Part shown: piece by piece, positions 41,239 to 53,257 of the stretch | How the letters are laid out: each line of letters starts with the position of its first letter | Numbering within the stretch: position 1 is the first letter of the stretch | Made by a program: the position numbers and the translations under genes | Assembly: GCA_027923505.1 (NCBI GenBank) | Contig: BROI01000003.1 | Location: 806,001-870,000 of the forward strand | Direction of reading: 5' to 3' | DNA: 64,000 nucleotides | DNA from: Mayamaea pseudoterrestris | Taxonomy: Eukaryota > Bacillariophyta > Bacillariophyceae > Sellaphorales > Sellaphoraceae | Notes under the pieces: model-generated | What the model was told of the DNA's origin: nothing | Seen by the model: only the letters and a program-made list of their open reading frames with translations | Database searches by the model: none

Positions 41239-41709
41239 TGTAATACCGTGTGCACGTATGCAATCGAAGTTGCTTCTTCATGGAGACTTTCGCAAGGAGA
41301 TCAGTCAAATTGTCGCATCGGGTTTGACCTTGATAAATCAAAGTTATTGTCACTCTCCATCAAAGAGTAGTGCCAAAAACTTTGATTTTTTTCAAAGTTT
41401 TTGGCACTGTACGCTCAACAGTAGTCATTCATGAGTCATTTGAAAATCAAAGTTTTTGGCACTGTGATCCACATAGTACTTTCAGCTGTACTGTCGTCCA
41501 TTATAGGATTCGCCGCCAAACAGCTACGCGATGACGACGATGACGATCGCTCTTTGCTTCGTTCTTCAAAGAAAATCCGTCGGCTCTGCCACTGCTTGCC
41601 TCATATTCAGTCTCTGTTCTTGTTACCTTGGAGAAAGAGAGTGAAGAAACAGTGGCATAACGTTATGGAATATTAATAGCTTGACTGAGCCACAATTTCT
41701 TTTTCGCTA
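41239..41709. promoter_or_regulatory. Divergent intergenic region with inverted CAAAGTTTTTGGCACT repeats
   Basis: About 470 bp. AGTGCCAAAAACTTTGA (41369-41385) and its exact reverse complement (41392-41408) flank six T, forming a perfect 17-bp-stem hairpin. A third copy in the plus orientation, TCAAAGTTTTTGGCACTGT, lies at 41447-41465. An 81-codon plus frame (41431-41676) starts inside this repeat; it has no support and is not annotated. Confidence 0.6.
41369..41408. repeat. Perfect 17-bp inverted repeat with 6-bp T loop
   Basis: Stem AGTGCCAAAAACTTTGA / TCAAAGTTTTTGGCACT, loop TTTTTT. It lies between the divergent starts of the TPR-DnaJ gene and the small acidic protein. Confidence 0.92.
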
Positions 41710-42330
41710 ATGAACAAACCTTTTCGAATGGATCCTCCGCCTGCCGTCATTCGGCCTCGCAAACGTGATCTGACAGATAATGATTCCCAGTCACAACTTA
41801 GCGACGAAAGCTCAGCGATTGATTCGTCACGGGCTGTTGCTAAGCCTCGGCGCAAGCGGCAGCGAACCTTTTTGAATGCCTTTTCGTTAATTACTCTACA
41901 ACGACCCAGCGACAGCATGGAGTGTCCGAGCGATGAGGATGACGACGCTGATAGTTCTAAAGCAGTTGCTGATGAAGGAGACGAGTGTGGGTACTCGGTG
42001 ACGAGTTCATTGGATGACGATTTATCGCAGGAGGATCGATTGCTCAGTGATAAGGAAGAGGCGGAACGGAAGGTCATGTTGGAGCTAGTATTTGGACCAG
42101 AAACAGAGCATAAAGATATCGTCGACGCTAAATTGGAAGGGCTTATTCGAAAGTCGCTTCAAAAGGCGACGACCGTGGGAAGCGTTGATGATATGGATCT
42201 GGAAACAAGCTACCAACGATCGAGCGATGCAGGAACTGTAAGCTCATTGGGGACGACCTCTTCAATGAAGCGGAGTTCGTCGCTTCCCAGCGTTTTTGAA
42301 GATTCCATGGATGTGGATATGATGAGTTGA
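41710..42330 (+). CDS. Hypothetical acidic Ser-rich protein with basic N-terminus
   Basis: 206 aa, single exon, not recognised. The first 55 residues carry two basic clusters (VIRPRKRDLTD and VAKPRRKRQRTFLNAF), likely a bipartite nuclear signal. The rest is acidic and Ser-rich (SDEDDDADSSKA, SSLDDDLSQEDRLLSDKEEA) with an amphipathic stretch ERKVMLELVFGPETEHKDI and a Ser-rich end with SMKRSSSLPSVFEDS. The ATG at 41710 has a second ATG six codons in (MDPPPAV). It is probably a phosphorylated nuclear protein. It ends 88 bp before the convergent acetyl-CoA carboxylase stop. Confidence 0.6.
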   Translation: MNKPFRMDPPPAVIRPRKRDLTDNDSQSQLSDESSAIDSSRAVAKPRRKRQRTFLNAFSLITLQRPSDSMECPSDEDDDADSSKAVADEGDECGYSVTSSLDDDLSQEDRLLSDKEEAERKVMLELVFGPETEHKDIVDAKLEGLIRKSLQKATTVGSVDDMDLETSYQRSSDAGTVSSLGTTSSMKRSSSLPSVFEDSMDVDMMS

Positions 42331-42418
42331 AGCTAGTGTAGCAGATAGCCAGGCTATAAAACCATATATCATACTATATTGAGCTTTTGTAGAAATGTTT
42401 TCCATCTTCAATTTACAG

Positions 42419-45400
42419 TCAATCAATCAAGTCGGCAAGCATTGCCTTCACTTCCTTCCGTTGCGCTGCAGACATTTGCTGCAAAGCCTGACCAAGACCT
42501 TCAATTATGCCGGCGGTTCCAATTCTGGCTGTATTTCCACCGGCAGTCATCACTTGAACGACTTCCTTAACAACAGTCTCCTTCGTGTAGGCGATAATTT
42601 TTTGTTCGAGCATCTTGTGCTGCTCAGACATCCATGAGAGAACAGCCTTGTCGTCATCCCAAAGCTCCATCGTTGTGGCATGAGTTTCCTGGAACCATTG
42701 CTTTATGAGCGCCGACGCTTCATTCGGCGTTGGTGCTATCACGCCTCTACCGACCTGAGCAGCCTCGTTGATTTTTTTACGCAAATCAAATTCTGCCAGC
42801 TTGCGACGAAGCCGCCAGTAAAAGATGGAGCGAGAGTCGCTCCAATCAACCTCGCGGTGGATAACGCCAACAGCCTTCATTCGTCCAGGAGTGTCATGCA
42901 ATTCACAAAATTTGACGGCGATTTGCTCGTACACAGGCAGCAGCATATGCTCGCGCTGAGTTATTTCCTTCTTAATGGCGCTTACATTGCTGCCAGCCTG
43001 TGTAAGCTCTTTGTCCAGCGCTTGCAACTTCTCGTCCAGTCGATGCATGGTCGTAACGAGATCCTTTGTGCGGTATTTAACGCTTGCTGCTCCACTCGCC
43101 TCCAAAACTCCTCCGCGAGCACTACCTTTGGCGGCGTACATCTCCATTACAGCCGAGTTGATTGACGCATCTAGAACGACCCAGGCTCCGCCGCGAATTT
43201 CAGCGAACGGTGGAATAAAGATAAAGACAGGCTGCTCGTACGATACAAACGCGTCGACAATCAGCGATCCATATTTGAGCACTTCGTCAAACATGTCTCG
43301 CTGTCCGCCGCTAAATCCTCGCCAATTAGCAAACACAATCAAAGGCAAGTCTTCCGTGCGAAAATCCTTAATTGCTTGTGCCGTCTTGTAGGCACTATTA
43401 GGGAACCAGACGCACCCAGCTTCTTGAATTACAGCTTCAGACGCACTTACATCCGCCGGGTCGGCAGGCTTGACGGCTTCGGCCGTACGATTCTCTGTAA
43501 TAATCACGCCCATCGGAATGCCGCCGAGACGAGCTCGGCCGCAAACAACAGTCTTGGCCCAACCTGCAAGCGTCTCTTTAAAGCTTCCTTTGTCAAAGAA
43601 CCCGCTTTCCCACACTCCATCGTCCCTTTCACCACCCGCAAGCAAGCATCGCGGGTCGTACGGGACGCCAGGTTTTGGACAAAAAGTGATAGGGCGTTCA
43701 ACTTCGTCAATACCGCGAATGTCTGTTATAGGGAGCATGCCGCCTCTCGTTGATGGGACGAAAGAGATCCAGTCAATTGCAGCCCTGACGGCTCGAAGGT
43801 GATCAGGTTCAACCAAGTGAGAAATTCCGTTTGAGTACATGATTCCAGGTCCACCTAGTTGGTCATTACTCTGGTATACATCGACACCCATAAGTTTATT
43901 CAGTGCCTGATAGCCGGTAAGAATTATTGGACTGGCGGACGATTTTTGTATGGTTCGCTGGCCTAATCTCACGAGATACGCGCCAATGCCGACAGTTCTG
44001 TTGGCGTTAGTGCAATGTGAGTCTTTGATTTTCTCGTCATCCATGCAAAATCCTTAAGCTACAAAAGTAACAACTTACCTGCCCAGCACAATTGTCATGG
44101 TGAATATATCTTCATAAGCTGCACTTGTCTCTCCAGCTATAAGCCCAGAGCCTTTGAGGTTTTCGACTCCCAGATCTGGCTCAGAGCCGATTATGTCCGT
44201 TATGCGATAGACGTCCAAGCCTTCGTAAGCAGCAGGCTCGGCGATTACTTCGTTGGTGGCATGTGTTAAAGTATTGTAATCTCCTTTTGTGACGTAGAGG
44301 AAGTCAAATCCACTCTCCGGCTTCCCTGAGTCTTTGAATGCAACCTTGAAAAGTTTCTGGACACTATCGGCAAGCCCAATCCTTGCGCCCGAATTAGCTG
44401 CAATGTACAATCGAGGTATGCGCATCTCGCGGGCGTATTCTGAAGCCATTTTGAAAACAACATCTTCCCGTGTTCCGAAACTACCTGCCTTGTGCGTGAT
44501 ATCATTCGCGATCAACACCACTTGGCGACCCTAAAAACACAGACACACAATTGTTTTAGTGACGTTCATCGTAACCACTTTCGTTCAAAGCGTGAGACTT
44601 ACATTTGGATACTCAAGTGTTTTTAGAACAACAAGCCACGCAACCATTCCAACGTTGTTAGCGCCGGCACCTCGATGCATGTGTGACAGTTCGACGCCAC
44701 CATTTAAGTAGTCGCTCATGGTCCAAGGATCAGCAACGGATCCATCTTTCTTCTTGACGACGAGTTCTGTCGTGTACATGACCATCAATGGACGAGATGC
44801 ATTCCGCATGCCGCCTGTAACCTTTGCTGCTTCAGACCATTGCTGTTCTACAGCAGCTTCGAACAAGGCTGGCAGATCGTAACAGTAGAGTGTATCAGAA
44901 GCTCTGAGAGCAGCCTTCCGCTGCGCATCGAACGGACGAGTCAATGGATACGGAATATTGACACCTTTTCCGTCCCATGAACTGTCGCCAGCACTTGCAA
45001 GATTCGCTTTGGTGCCACTGATAAGCTTGAATACGCGCTCGCCACTGTTGTCGACAGCCTCCACGTATGAATTCATCACGTGGACAAACCCCGTAGGATT
45101 ACTAGCAAATAGGCGAATTGCAATTGGCGGCGTATTGCCACTGAGGCAGCAGACGATGCGGACTTCCACCTCCACTATCCCAAGATTCGAAACTCTGTCC
45201 CCGTGTCGCTTCAGCGCCTCCACAACAACTTGCTCAACGACGACAGGATCAATAACTGCCCTGTCGAAGTCGCTCAGAAGATTTAGAAACAGATGATTGT
45301 CAGATTTTCCCGGCGGACTCAGGTCAAAAGCGTTAAGAGCGTCCACTAAAATACGTTCAAATCCTGCGGACGAGAACTCGACAGCAAAACTCAAGGTACG

Positions 45401-48400
45401 AGCAAATATACGCGGCCCTCTGTTCGCCAGCTTATCTTTAATTAAAGCCGCTGACCTCGGGATGGCTTCATAAAGATGGACGTAGCAGGTCGTGGACTGT
45501 CGGGAACCGATGCTCTTAATTTTGAAATTTGCCGCAACGCGGTTCAAGTCAAGGTGTATCGCAAGGCTTGGGTCAATTTGTCGAAACAAAGAGTCTTCAT
45601 GGAAGTCAGGATAGCGGTATGTAAACAGCGCAGGAAAGCTATGAGAATTGTCCTCTGGATCTTGCTCAAAAACGAAGCTCAGCCGTCTGATGTCCGCTCG
45701 CAGTAGATGCGGTTGGTAAGGTTCCAAAACATCTTCACAGCGCTGTGCTAAAACCTCATGCGACTCCTCATCGGTCCCGACAATTTCGCCCAAAACGATC
45801 AAGTATAGCACATTAACTGGCGCATCTTCGTTGACCGGAGCAGCGCCAGAGAACTGAGGAAACCTAGATAGAATGGATTCGAATTTCAACGCATCAGCGA
45901 CGTCATCAAGTGAATTAATGATAGCTTCAATGCCAACCCGAATAGCTGAAGGCGGAATCCGTTCATTGTTCTGAGCCGTGAGCAGACTGCTTGATCCGTC
46001 ACCAACCGAATCCGAGTCATCAGAGAGCTTGGTTAGCGACCCCGAGCTTACCATTCGGGTAAGATCCGTCATACTGGTGACAGAGGTTGACGCGCTGACG
46101 AGGCTTTCCGATGCTTTGTTTAGAAACGAGAACTTTATTATTCCCTCGTCTGGTGATTTCTCGAGAGACTTTATGGTGTACGGTCTATAAAGATGTTTGA
46201 CATGAAGCTCGAGCAATCCAATTCTTTCCGATTCTGAGTTAACGGTGCGGAGAAGCGGCAAGAATACGTCTACCATCGGTATGTGATCAGCGAGAAGCTC
46301 TTCAAACTCTCTGACAGGCTTAGTAGAATTTGAAAGGGCCTGCACGGCCGCCATAACTTTCAATGTGCGTTGCTCCAAGCTCGGCATGCTTTCCTGCATA
46401 AGTAGTTTTCTCGCCTTTAGAGCTACCTCTGCGTATTTGTCGCTGCTCCCCATTGAACCAATTTCGGAGATAGCAGGCAAAGCCGCCGCTAGACCATCGG
46501 CACCAGCAACGACTGAGAGTCGTTTACCGATAGCCGAGTGGTTTGTTTCAAAGTTAATTCGTGACCCATCTGCTATCGCAGATATGATTCGAATTATAAC
46601 ATCTGTTGTCATTGGCAGCTGCTCGTGGGCGCGGCAAACCCCAAACACTGCAGCTGGATCGGCTTTGTGCGTCTTGCGCAATGATTCAATAGCGTCTGCA
46701 TATGACCTCCCATCGCAAAAATAGCGCTCGACGGAGATCCACTTTCGAAGAATCGCGATAAAGCTTTGCAGGACACGCTCAGATCCTGGAACGCCGGGTG
46801 CCAAACTTCGAGTATACGGAATCGCTGCCTCTTTCAGGCAAGATATCAAGGCCTCAAATGCAGACTTCTCGGAGGAAAGCTTAATGCCATTAGAGTGGTT
46901 TGTAAGCAATGCCAATATTTCAAGTGCAGGAAATCTGTTGGTATTCGGGAAGGTGTCAGACAAATGGGTTGGCGATTCAAGCAAGCTACAATCGTCGAGC
47001 CACTAACCGTAATTGAACTCCGGTACCAGCTTGCCTTTCTGCCGTCGAACGAAAGTCGATCAATATGTTCGATATTGCATCCATTAGCGACCCAGGTATG
47101 CGTCCGCTGAGTACGGCCACCTGCTCTTCGACCTCACATAGCGGTAGCGTAGGATCAACCACTGCTCGCGCAATGTTCGACAGAGCAGAATCAATTTCGT
47201 CGCAATTGAGTATAAAACCGGATATGGCTGCATTCAGTTTCTCAAGAGAGGCCCGCAGCAACAGATGCGGTCGATCAATTGTGGATTCGACAGACGCTGC
47301 CCGACCATCAAGAGTCAAATCGCCATTGAATACGGATACCTGCGCAACGTTTTCGGGGTTATCGAGTTCAAGAGTACCCAATAGATCCCCTGCCGAAAGT
47401 GATGCGCCTTCGTTAACTTCCCACGTCAGTACGCCCGATTCTTCTACCTTAAGCGGCATAAACATCTTCATTACTTCAATTTCGGCGTACGCCTCGCCCT
47501 TCTTCACTCGAGATCCATCTCCTTTCAGCTTCTTGACCAATTTTCCAGCCACGTCTGTCCGCAGCGTTGATGGATCATAGTCAGGTGAAAATGCCACGTT
47601 CGTTCCACCGACACTGATTCGCATGCCGGTACCGGCATCACCTCGGGTCGTGAGATAACCCACATGGCTGGCGCCACCAAGCTCAATGAGATAACCACCA
47701 TCGCTAAGTAGACGGACGTTGACTCCAATTGTTTTTGTTCGATCGTTTGCAAGAGAAATGGAGAGACTATTGGCTCCGTTACGAGTGCAAACCAGCACAT
47801 ACTTCACTCCATTTAGTATGAGCTCCACTTCATGCTCCAATTTCAGCAATGAGCGCGCTGGCAGCTGCCCTTTTTCAAGTAGCTCCAAGAAAGTCTTCTC
47901 ATTCTTAATGCATCTCTCATAAGCCAGAATTGTCGCTCCCGTGACAACGTAAATATGGCTGTGCAACGTATTGATCTTGACGGAAGACTCGCTCCGCGTC
48001 AAAAAATTCTCTGACGCTTCAGTGACATTCACATTCTGGCTGATTAATTTATCCAACCAGCCGGTGTCGATATTGTTAGCAACAAAATCTTCCAACTCAA
48101 TGAGTTTGGAAATATAATCAACCGTCGTACTGATGTCGCCACGAATCGACAATTCCTTCAGACCCAAAACCATATTTCGTCTTGCCTGTTCACGATCCGC
48201 CCCGCTGGCAAATAAATGGCCAAACTGCGAATCAGCAAATTCATGCACAGAGCCTGAAGAGTCCATACTGAAGTAACCCCACACGTTGGGTGTCGACCGA
48301 AAATTCAACTCTTGCAAGCACCCACTAGTCGGTTTGAATCCAGCTTCGGCATTTTCGGCAGTTATGCGCACAGCAATGCAGTGGCCATTCGGAGGCACTC

Positions 48401-49806
48401 GCGGCGTTTTCTCGAAGTCAATCTTAGCGCTAGACAAGTTCAACTCATCCTCAAATCGATTTTTACCATATAGCTCACGAATTTCCGGAATGTTGTGCAA
48501 GGGTATACCCATGGCGACTTGCAGCTGAGCAGCAGGTAGATTGACGCGTGTGATCATTTCAGTGACAGGATGCTCAACTTGCAAGCGCGGGTTTAGCTCA
48601 AGAAAAAAGAATTTCGAATCAGGCTCCGAGTACAAGTACTCGACGGTTCCAGCGTTTGTATATTGTACTGCTTTAGCAAGGGCGACGGCTGCCTTCTCCA
48701 TTTCACTCCATACCTCTGCTTTGGCGGCAATCGGCGGTCCTTCCTCTATAATTTTTTGGTGCCGTCGTTGTACGGAGCAATCACGCCCATTCAAAGCAAC
48801 AGCTTCTCCATATTCGTCCGCCAATAGCTGCACCTCCAAATGCCGCGAGTTGGATGAAAGCTTCATGATAAAAATGGGACTCCCGGGAACTTCTCCACAG
48901 ACTTGTCGAAAAGCATTGGCAACGTCTTCTTCCTTTTGTACCATTCGGATTCCCTTGCCTCCGCCGCCCTCGGATGCCTTGATCATGACTGGGAAACCAA
49001 TTTTAGCGGCTGCTACTTCTGCGTCGGATGCTGTCGCAATGGAAGCGTCCTCGAGTGCCTGATCAGGCAACTTTCCAGATGCCCTATCATAATCTGCCAT
49101 TACATGTTCACCATTCCATCGTATGCATGGTACACCCGCTGTCTGAGCAATGATGGTACTTCCAATCTTGTCTCCAAGAGCTCGCATTGCGGCTCCAGCT
49201 GGTCCAATGAATTTAATGTACGGTTTACTCTTAGCCAGTGTATCGGGAAGGGCTGGATTCTCGCTCGCATGTCCCCAACCTGCCCATACTGCATGAACGC
49301 CATGCAGTCGCGCCAGCTCTACAATGAGTGTCACGTTGGCGTAGTTGTGATTGTTGGATCCTCCAGGAACGTCGACAATGACATCGGCCATGCGAATGTA
49401 CTCGGCGTTGGCTCTGACATATAAATGATAAGAAACATTTAGCAGAACGTCAACTTCATTCATTTACTGCTCGTGTATAAGACTTGGCCTCGGTTTGGCT
49501 CAAAACATACCTCATATCCTCCGGAGTAGCCATAACGACAAAGGAAATGGCACGATCATTGCCAAACAAATCGTATGCCCACTTTCGAATGGATCGAATC
49601 GCCTTGACGGCAGCTACTCCATTATTGGCAATCAAAATTTTGGTAATGACTTGCTTCTTCGATCCTCCAAGCTCCGAGACAAAGGCTTCGACGGAAGGAA
49701 ATCTGCGATGAAAATTCTGTGAAACGATTCGTTCCATCCGAGGATGATGTTGCTGTTTCACAGAGTCGCTGTATGGAGTATTTTCATCCATGAGTACTTC
49801 TGCCAT
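42419..49806 (-). CDS. ACC: Homomeric multidomain acetyl-CoA carboxylase, probably cytosolic isoform
   Basis: Five exons: 49511-49806, 47008-49413, 44603-46934, 44079-44530 and 42419-43997. Introns are 97, 73, 72 and 81 bp, and the exons stay in frame to 2354 aa. Biotin carboxylase: [57 protein letters not shown] and [17 protein letters not shown]. Biotin carrier: [19 protein letters not shown] with the MKM lysine. A long central linker domain follows, then the carboxyltransferase: [60 protein letters not shown] and [18 protein letters not shown]. It makes malonyl-CoA, the first step of fatty acid synthesis or elongation. No signal peptide precedes the BC domain, which argues against plastid import through four membranes. 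Confidence 0.95.
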
Positions 49807-50298
49807 GCTACTTTCTGTTATTTAATATAAAGAATACATTAATCAGTCAATACATGCGCTTGATGGACAGTAGCTTGTAAACTACCATAGCATATCGCGA
49901 CGCTTCAATGACGTACACTTGGAAACGGATCCGATACGCTACACAGAATTTGCCTGTACTGCTCCAGCGCTTTTTTCAGTAGGCAGCCAAGCACTCGAAT
50001 ATGCGAATGTCTGTATGTTAGACTCTTAAGGACCAAAAGTCTCCTCACCCAGTCTCGACTCGCTCCTTTGCGATGGTGGCAGGTTGTCGCTCATTTTTTG
50101 GTGCGTTGCACCCGACCCGGAGGTGTGACGATGAGCAAGGGAAAGTGAGCCATCACCATCAATGAGAAAAGGCAGCTTCCTACTGTAGCTAATTCGACCG
50201 ATTTATATTTAACTTTACTCAATTAGTAATGGTAGAGTCTTGGCATATATAGTTGTATCATTCTGAAGACAAAGCCTTTGAATCAGAGCTTTTACACG
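49807..50298. other. Intergenic region, no gene recognised
   Basis: About 490 bp with the ACC promoter and the 3' flank of the tandem-DUF6824 gene, both on the minus strand. Frames are short. AATTTGACTCAATTAG-like AT-rich sequence lies near 50210-50225. No RNA or repeat is seen. Confidence 0.5.
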
Positions 50299-51455
50299 CT
50301 ACGACAATCTTGCACTGCTCTGCAGCGCAATGTCCACAGCTTGAGCAACTAGCCCATTGCGATAAAAGACTTCTGCCGGTGGTGAATCAGCTGCAGCATG
50401 ATGGCGAGGAAGCGAGTCGAGGATAGCAGCATTTCCGTCGGCGAGGCTCGGTTCCTCAGCGGGTTGCTGGCGTTTGGCTTCCTTAGCTAGCTGCCTCTGA
50501 CGTTTGCGATGCTGTCGGTAAACCCGATCTTTTCGATTAATGTCTCTCATGGCTTGACATGCCTTTTGAATGGCATCCTCGTCCAAAACCTCTTCCCACT
50601 TATCGGTCAACGCTGTCGGATCCGCGATCTTGGACAGAAAGCGTCCTGGAGGATCCAGTTCTCGAATTTTTTGCAGAATTTCAACGGCCAAGGTTCGTTT
50701 CTCTGTATAGCTTCCAGTGTCAAACAAATTCTTGCGTTCCAAAGCCAACTGACGAAGGCTGTAAAGGCGATACGGTGTGAGAATATATTTAAATCAAATT
50801 ATCAAAGTGCACGACAGACTCACCGCTCATTACCAAGATGCGCATTGATAAAAGCTCCTCTTCCAAGAAGGACGTCATGAAGATGAACTCCTTCTAACAC
50901 CTCAATAATAGGTTCCATTGCTACGCCAGAAGCTGGAGGGTGGACATTCAGACCGTCAATAGCAGAAGGAAGACGTCTCTTCTTCGCATTCTTGTCGCGT
51001 TCCTCTCGATCAGGCCGTCGATAATCACGCATGACTTGCTGCGCCTTGGACTGAGCTGCTTCAATGTCCATTTCAACCCACGGTCCAGCATTGCCTTGAC
51101 GCTTCAAGAACCTCGCATGTGACGTTTCCTTGGTTTGTCGCACAATATCCAGGGCTATTCGCCGCTTGGCGACTGGATTCCCGGCCTCAAATTCAGCCTT
51201 GCGAGTAAAACAGAGAGATCGGAATCGTATATTGCCGAGATTCGCGTTGATAAAGGCGCCACGGCCACTAAGCACGTCGTTCTCTGTGAATATTAAAATG
51301 CTGGTAGCATTATCATCATCAAAATATGGCATCGGCGCATCGTCGTCGTCAACGGCCGGCGCTGCTTGCGTAACTGCTGCATCATCTGCGCGGTTGATAA
51401 GCTGAGGATGAGCGTAAGCGTCCAGTAAATCCTGTACCGGTGACGATTGACTCAT
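50299..51455 (-). CDS. Tandem DUF6824-domain protein (putative regulator)
   Basis: Exons 50824-51455 and 50299-50758 (65-bp intron, phase 2) give 363 aa. The first DUF6824-like unit (about 58-145) reads NDVLSGRGAFINANLGNIRF, RSLCFTRKAEFEAGNPVAKR and PWVEMDIEAAQSKAQQVMRD. The second (about 195-280) reads HDVLLGRGAFINAHLGNERL, RQLALERKNLFDTGSYTEKR and RELDPPGRFLSKIADP. The intron splits the second unit at GNER|LRQ, close to one intron position of the DUF6824 gene at 3307. An acidic N-terminus and basic linkers (REERDKNAKKRRLPS) fit a nuclear protein. It lies 38 kb from the other family member; both show the GxN-xH/N-xGN core. Confidence 0.86.
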
Positions 51456-51781
51456 AGTAGTATGCCGCTCGTCAATTGAAACAGCAGCGTCGTCAAGTTG
51501 ATCATGCCGCGACGACTATGAGCGCCTTCATTCACATGCGCTGGATGAAGCTGCGACTACCGTTAAGGTCGCTACGGTACTCGATGCTACTACAACGAGG
51601 TGCAGTAAGTGCTTGTGCGTTAACTACAATCAAGCTTGTTTCATTAACCTTCTATGAATTGTTACTCGCAGCCATGAATGTGGAAGCACCTTGTGACCAC
51701 CATTTGGATGCGAAATAGAGGAGGATGATTAAAGAATCCAAAAGTCACATTACACAATCTTTACAATTAACTTCATTTATT
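51456..51781. other. Short intergenic region
   Basis: 326 bp between the tandem-DUF6824 start and the ATP10 stop. An 80-codon plus frame (51476-51718) has no homology-like features. Nothing else is seen. Confidence 0.45.
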
Positions 51782-52934
51782 CTATCTCCTCTTCTTGGTT
51801 GACTTTCCAACAAAATCATTGACATCCTGTAACGATGTTAGCAGCTTGTGCGTTGATTGGATCAGTTTGTCAACCTCCTCCGGACTTGCCTGGCCCGAGC
51901 CTGCAAATCGTACGCGGCCTAATCCATCGAGCAAGAAGACATAGCCCGGCAAAAGGTTGTGCATCCGAAGTGGATCTCGAAAAGCAATTGAGTCATTTGA
52001 AAAGTGAAGCAAGGTCCGATCATAATCGTGCGGGTCTGTGTTAGCCTTGACGCTGGCTTGCACCGCCAATCGCAAGATGTATTTGGTAAACCAGCCTTCC
52101 GAAACTATGAGCTTGTATGTTTCGACGCGATTGTTTCCTTCAAACTCTTTAATAAAAGGTTCTGTCCATGATGGTAGGTGCTTGAAACCAAAATCTCGAA
52201 ATGAAACAGCCAGTAGTGTGGATTGTGCATGAGGGTCGTTTGATTTGTTGCGACGCAGTAGGACATCCGGCAACGACACGTTGTCCCCCGACAAGGTTTT
52301 GACATTTTCCAATAACGGAAACACCTTAGCTTGCTTTTCAGGTATTATCGTCGTCTGCAGCGGTTTCTCATTGGTCTTTTTAAGATCTTTGAGCATCCAA
52401 AAGTACTAAATGACGAGAGCGACATGTGAGTATGATGGTTTGTGACGTTTGTTGTCAGGATTATTTGACGACTCGAGACTGAAACACCCCAGTCTATGAA
52501 CTTACACCGTACACTAACTCCGTATACCTTTTCTATGAAAAAAGAGGAGTTGAACGCAAGTTAATCGAGGCGTAATACATGGTGCTGCAAAAAACTTGAA
52601 ATAGACCTGCGCGGCGACACTATCTACGCACCTTCAAGGCACCATTGCGAGTCTTCTTCATAATAACATTACCCGGTAATATTTCGTTGGCAATCGATTC
52701 CGGATGAACCAGAATGCCTCCATGACGACTGGATTGTGATTCGTCGTGGTCGCCGGCAGATGGAGAAGTCGATGATGAGCTGACAGTGAATGAACGCGCT
52801 GGAAGACGTGCTAATACCACTTTCCTACTAGTACACTCGGCATACTGGCTGAGTGTTGTACATTTTACGATGAAGTGGTGGTTTAGGCATGAAGTGGTCC
52901 ATATTTGACGCAGGATGGATGAACGAAGCGCCAT
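51782..52934 (-). CDS. ATP10: Mitochondrial F1Fo-ATP synthase assembly factor ATP10
   Basis: Three exons, 52632-52934, 52506-52532 and 51782-52405, all phase 0, give 317 aa. The N-terminus is basic and Ser/Arg-rich (MALRSSILRQIWTTS, LARLPARSFTVSSSS), fitting a mitochondrial presequence. The middle exon is only 27 nt (KRYTELVYG); it has an AG acceptor at 52533-52534 and a GTAAGT donor, and joins to YFWMLKDLKKTNEKP, the ATP10-family N-terminal motif. The family domain continues with FPLLENVKTL, FRDFGFKHLPSWTEPFIKEF, and YVFLLDGLGRVRFAGSGQAS near the C-terminus. ATP10 helps build the Fo sector. The family assignment is good; the micro-exon is my inference from splice sites and homology. Confidence 0.82.
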
Positions 52935-53257
52935 GGTCGATTATTTGACGGTCGTGAAGAATTTCTTCCATTCCAGTACCGCTACGATGAGCATAGTGAC
53001 GGAGCTACGGTATCTGCCGCGCCGTCGCGGCGACTACTTTTTGCCATAGTTGCTTTGGATCTGATTGTTTGTTACTTCGCGCATGGTATAAACAGCTTGC
53101 ACCCTGCCACATTTGAGTGCCTTTATAGGAAGCGCCACTGCTAATAAACGCCGGTTCGCGTCTGGTGAGCGCCAAAGTTTAGTCAAATTCAATGCCAATT
53201 TCATTGTTTGTCATCACAGACGACATTTACAGTTTGTGGTTGTATATCTAACAACGG
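52935..53257. other. Short intergenic region
   Basis: 323 bp holding the ATP10 promoter and the eIF3a 3' flank, with GCCGCGCCGTCGCGGCG near 53015. A GC-rich palindrome-like run (CGCCGTCGCGGCG) is present. No gene is seen. Confidence 0.45.

Noticed and set aside
41431-41676. 81-codon plus-strand frame with a hydrophobic stretch (MSHLKIKVFGTVIHIVLS)
   Set aside because: It begins inside the CAAAGTTTTTGGCACT repeat, in a divergent promoter region, and has no other support.
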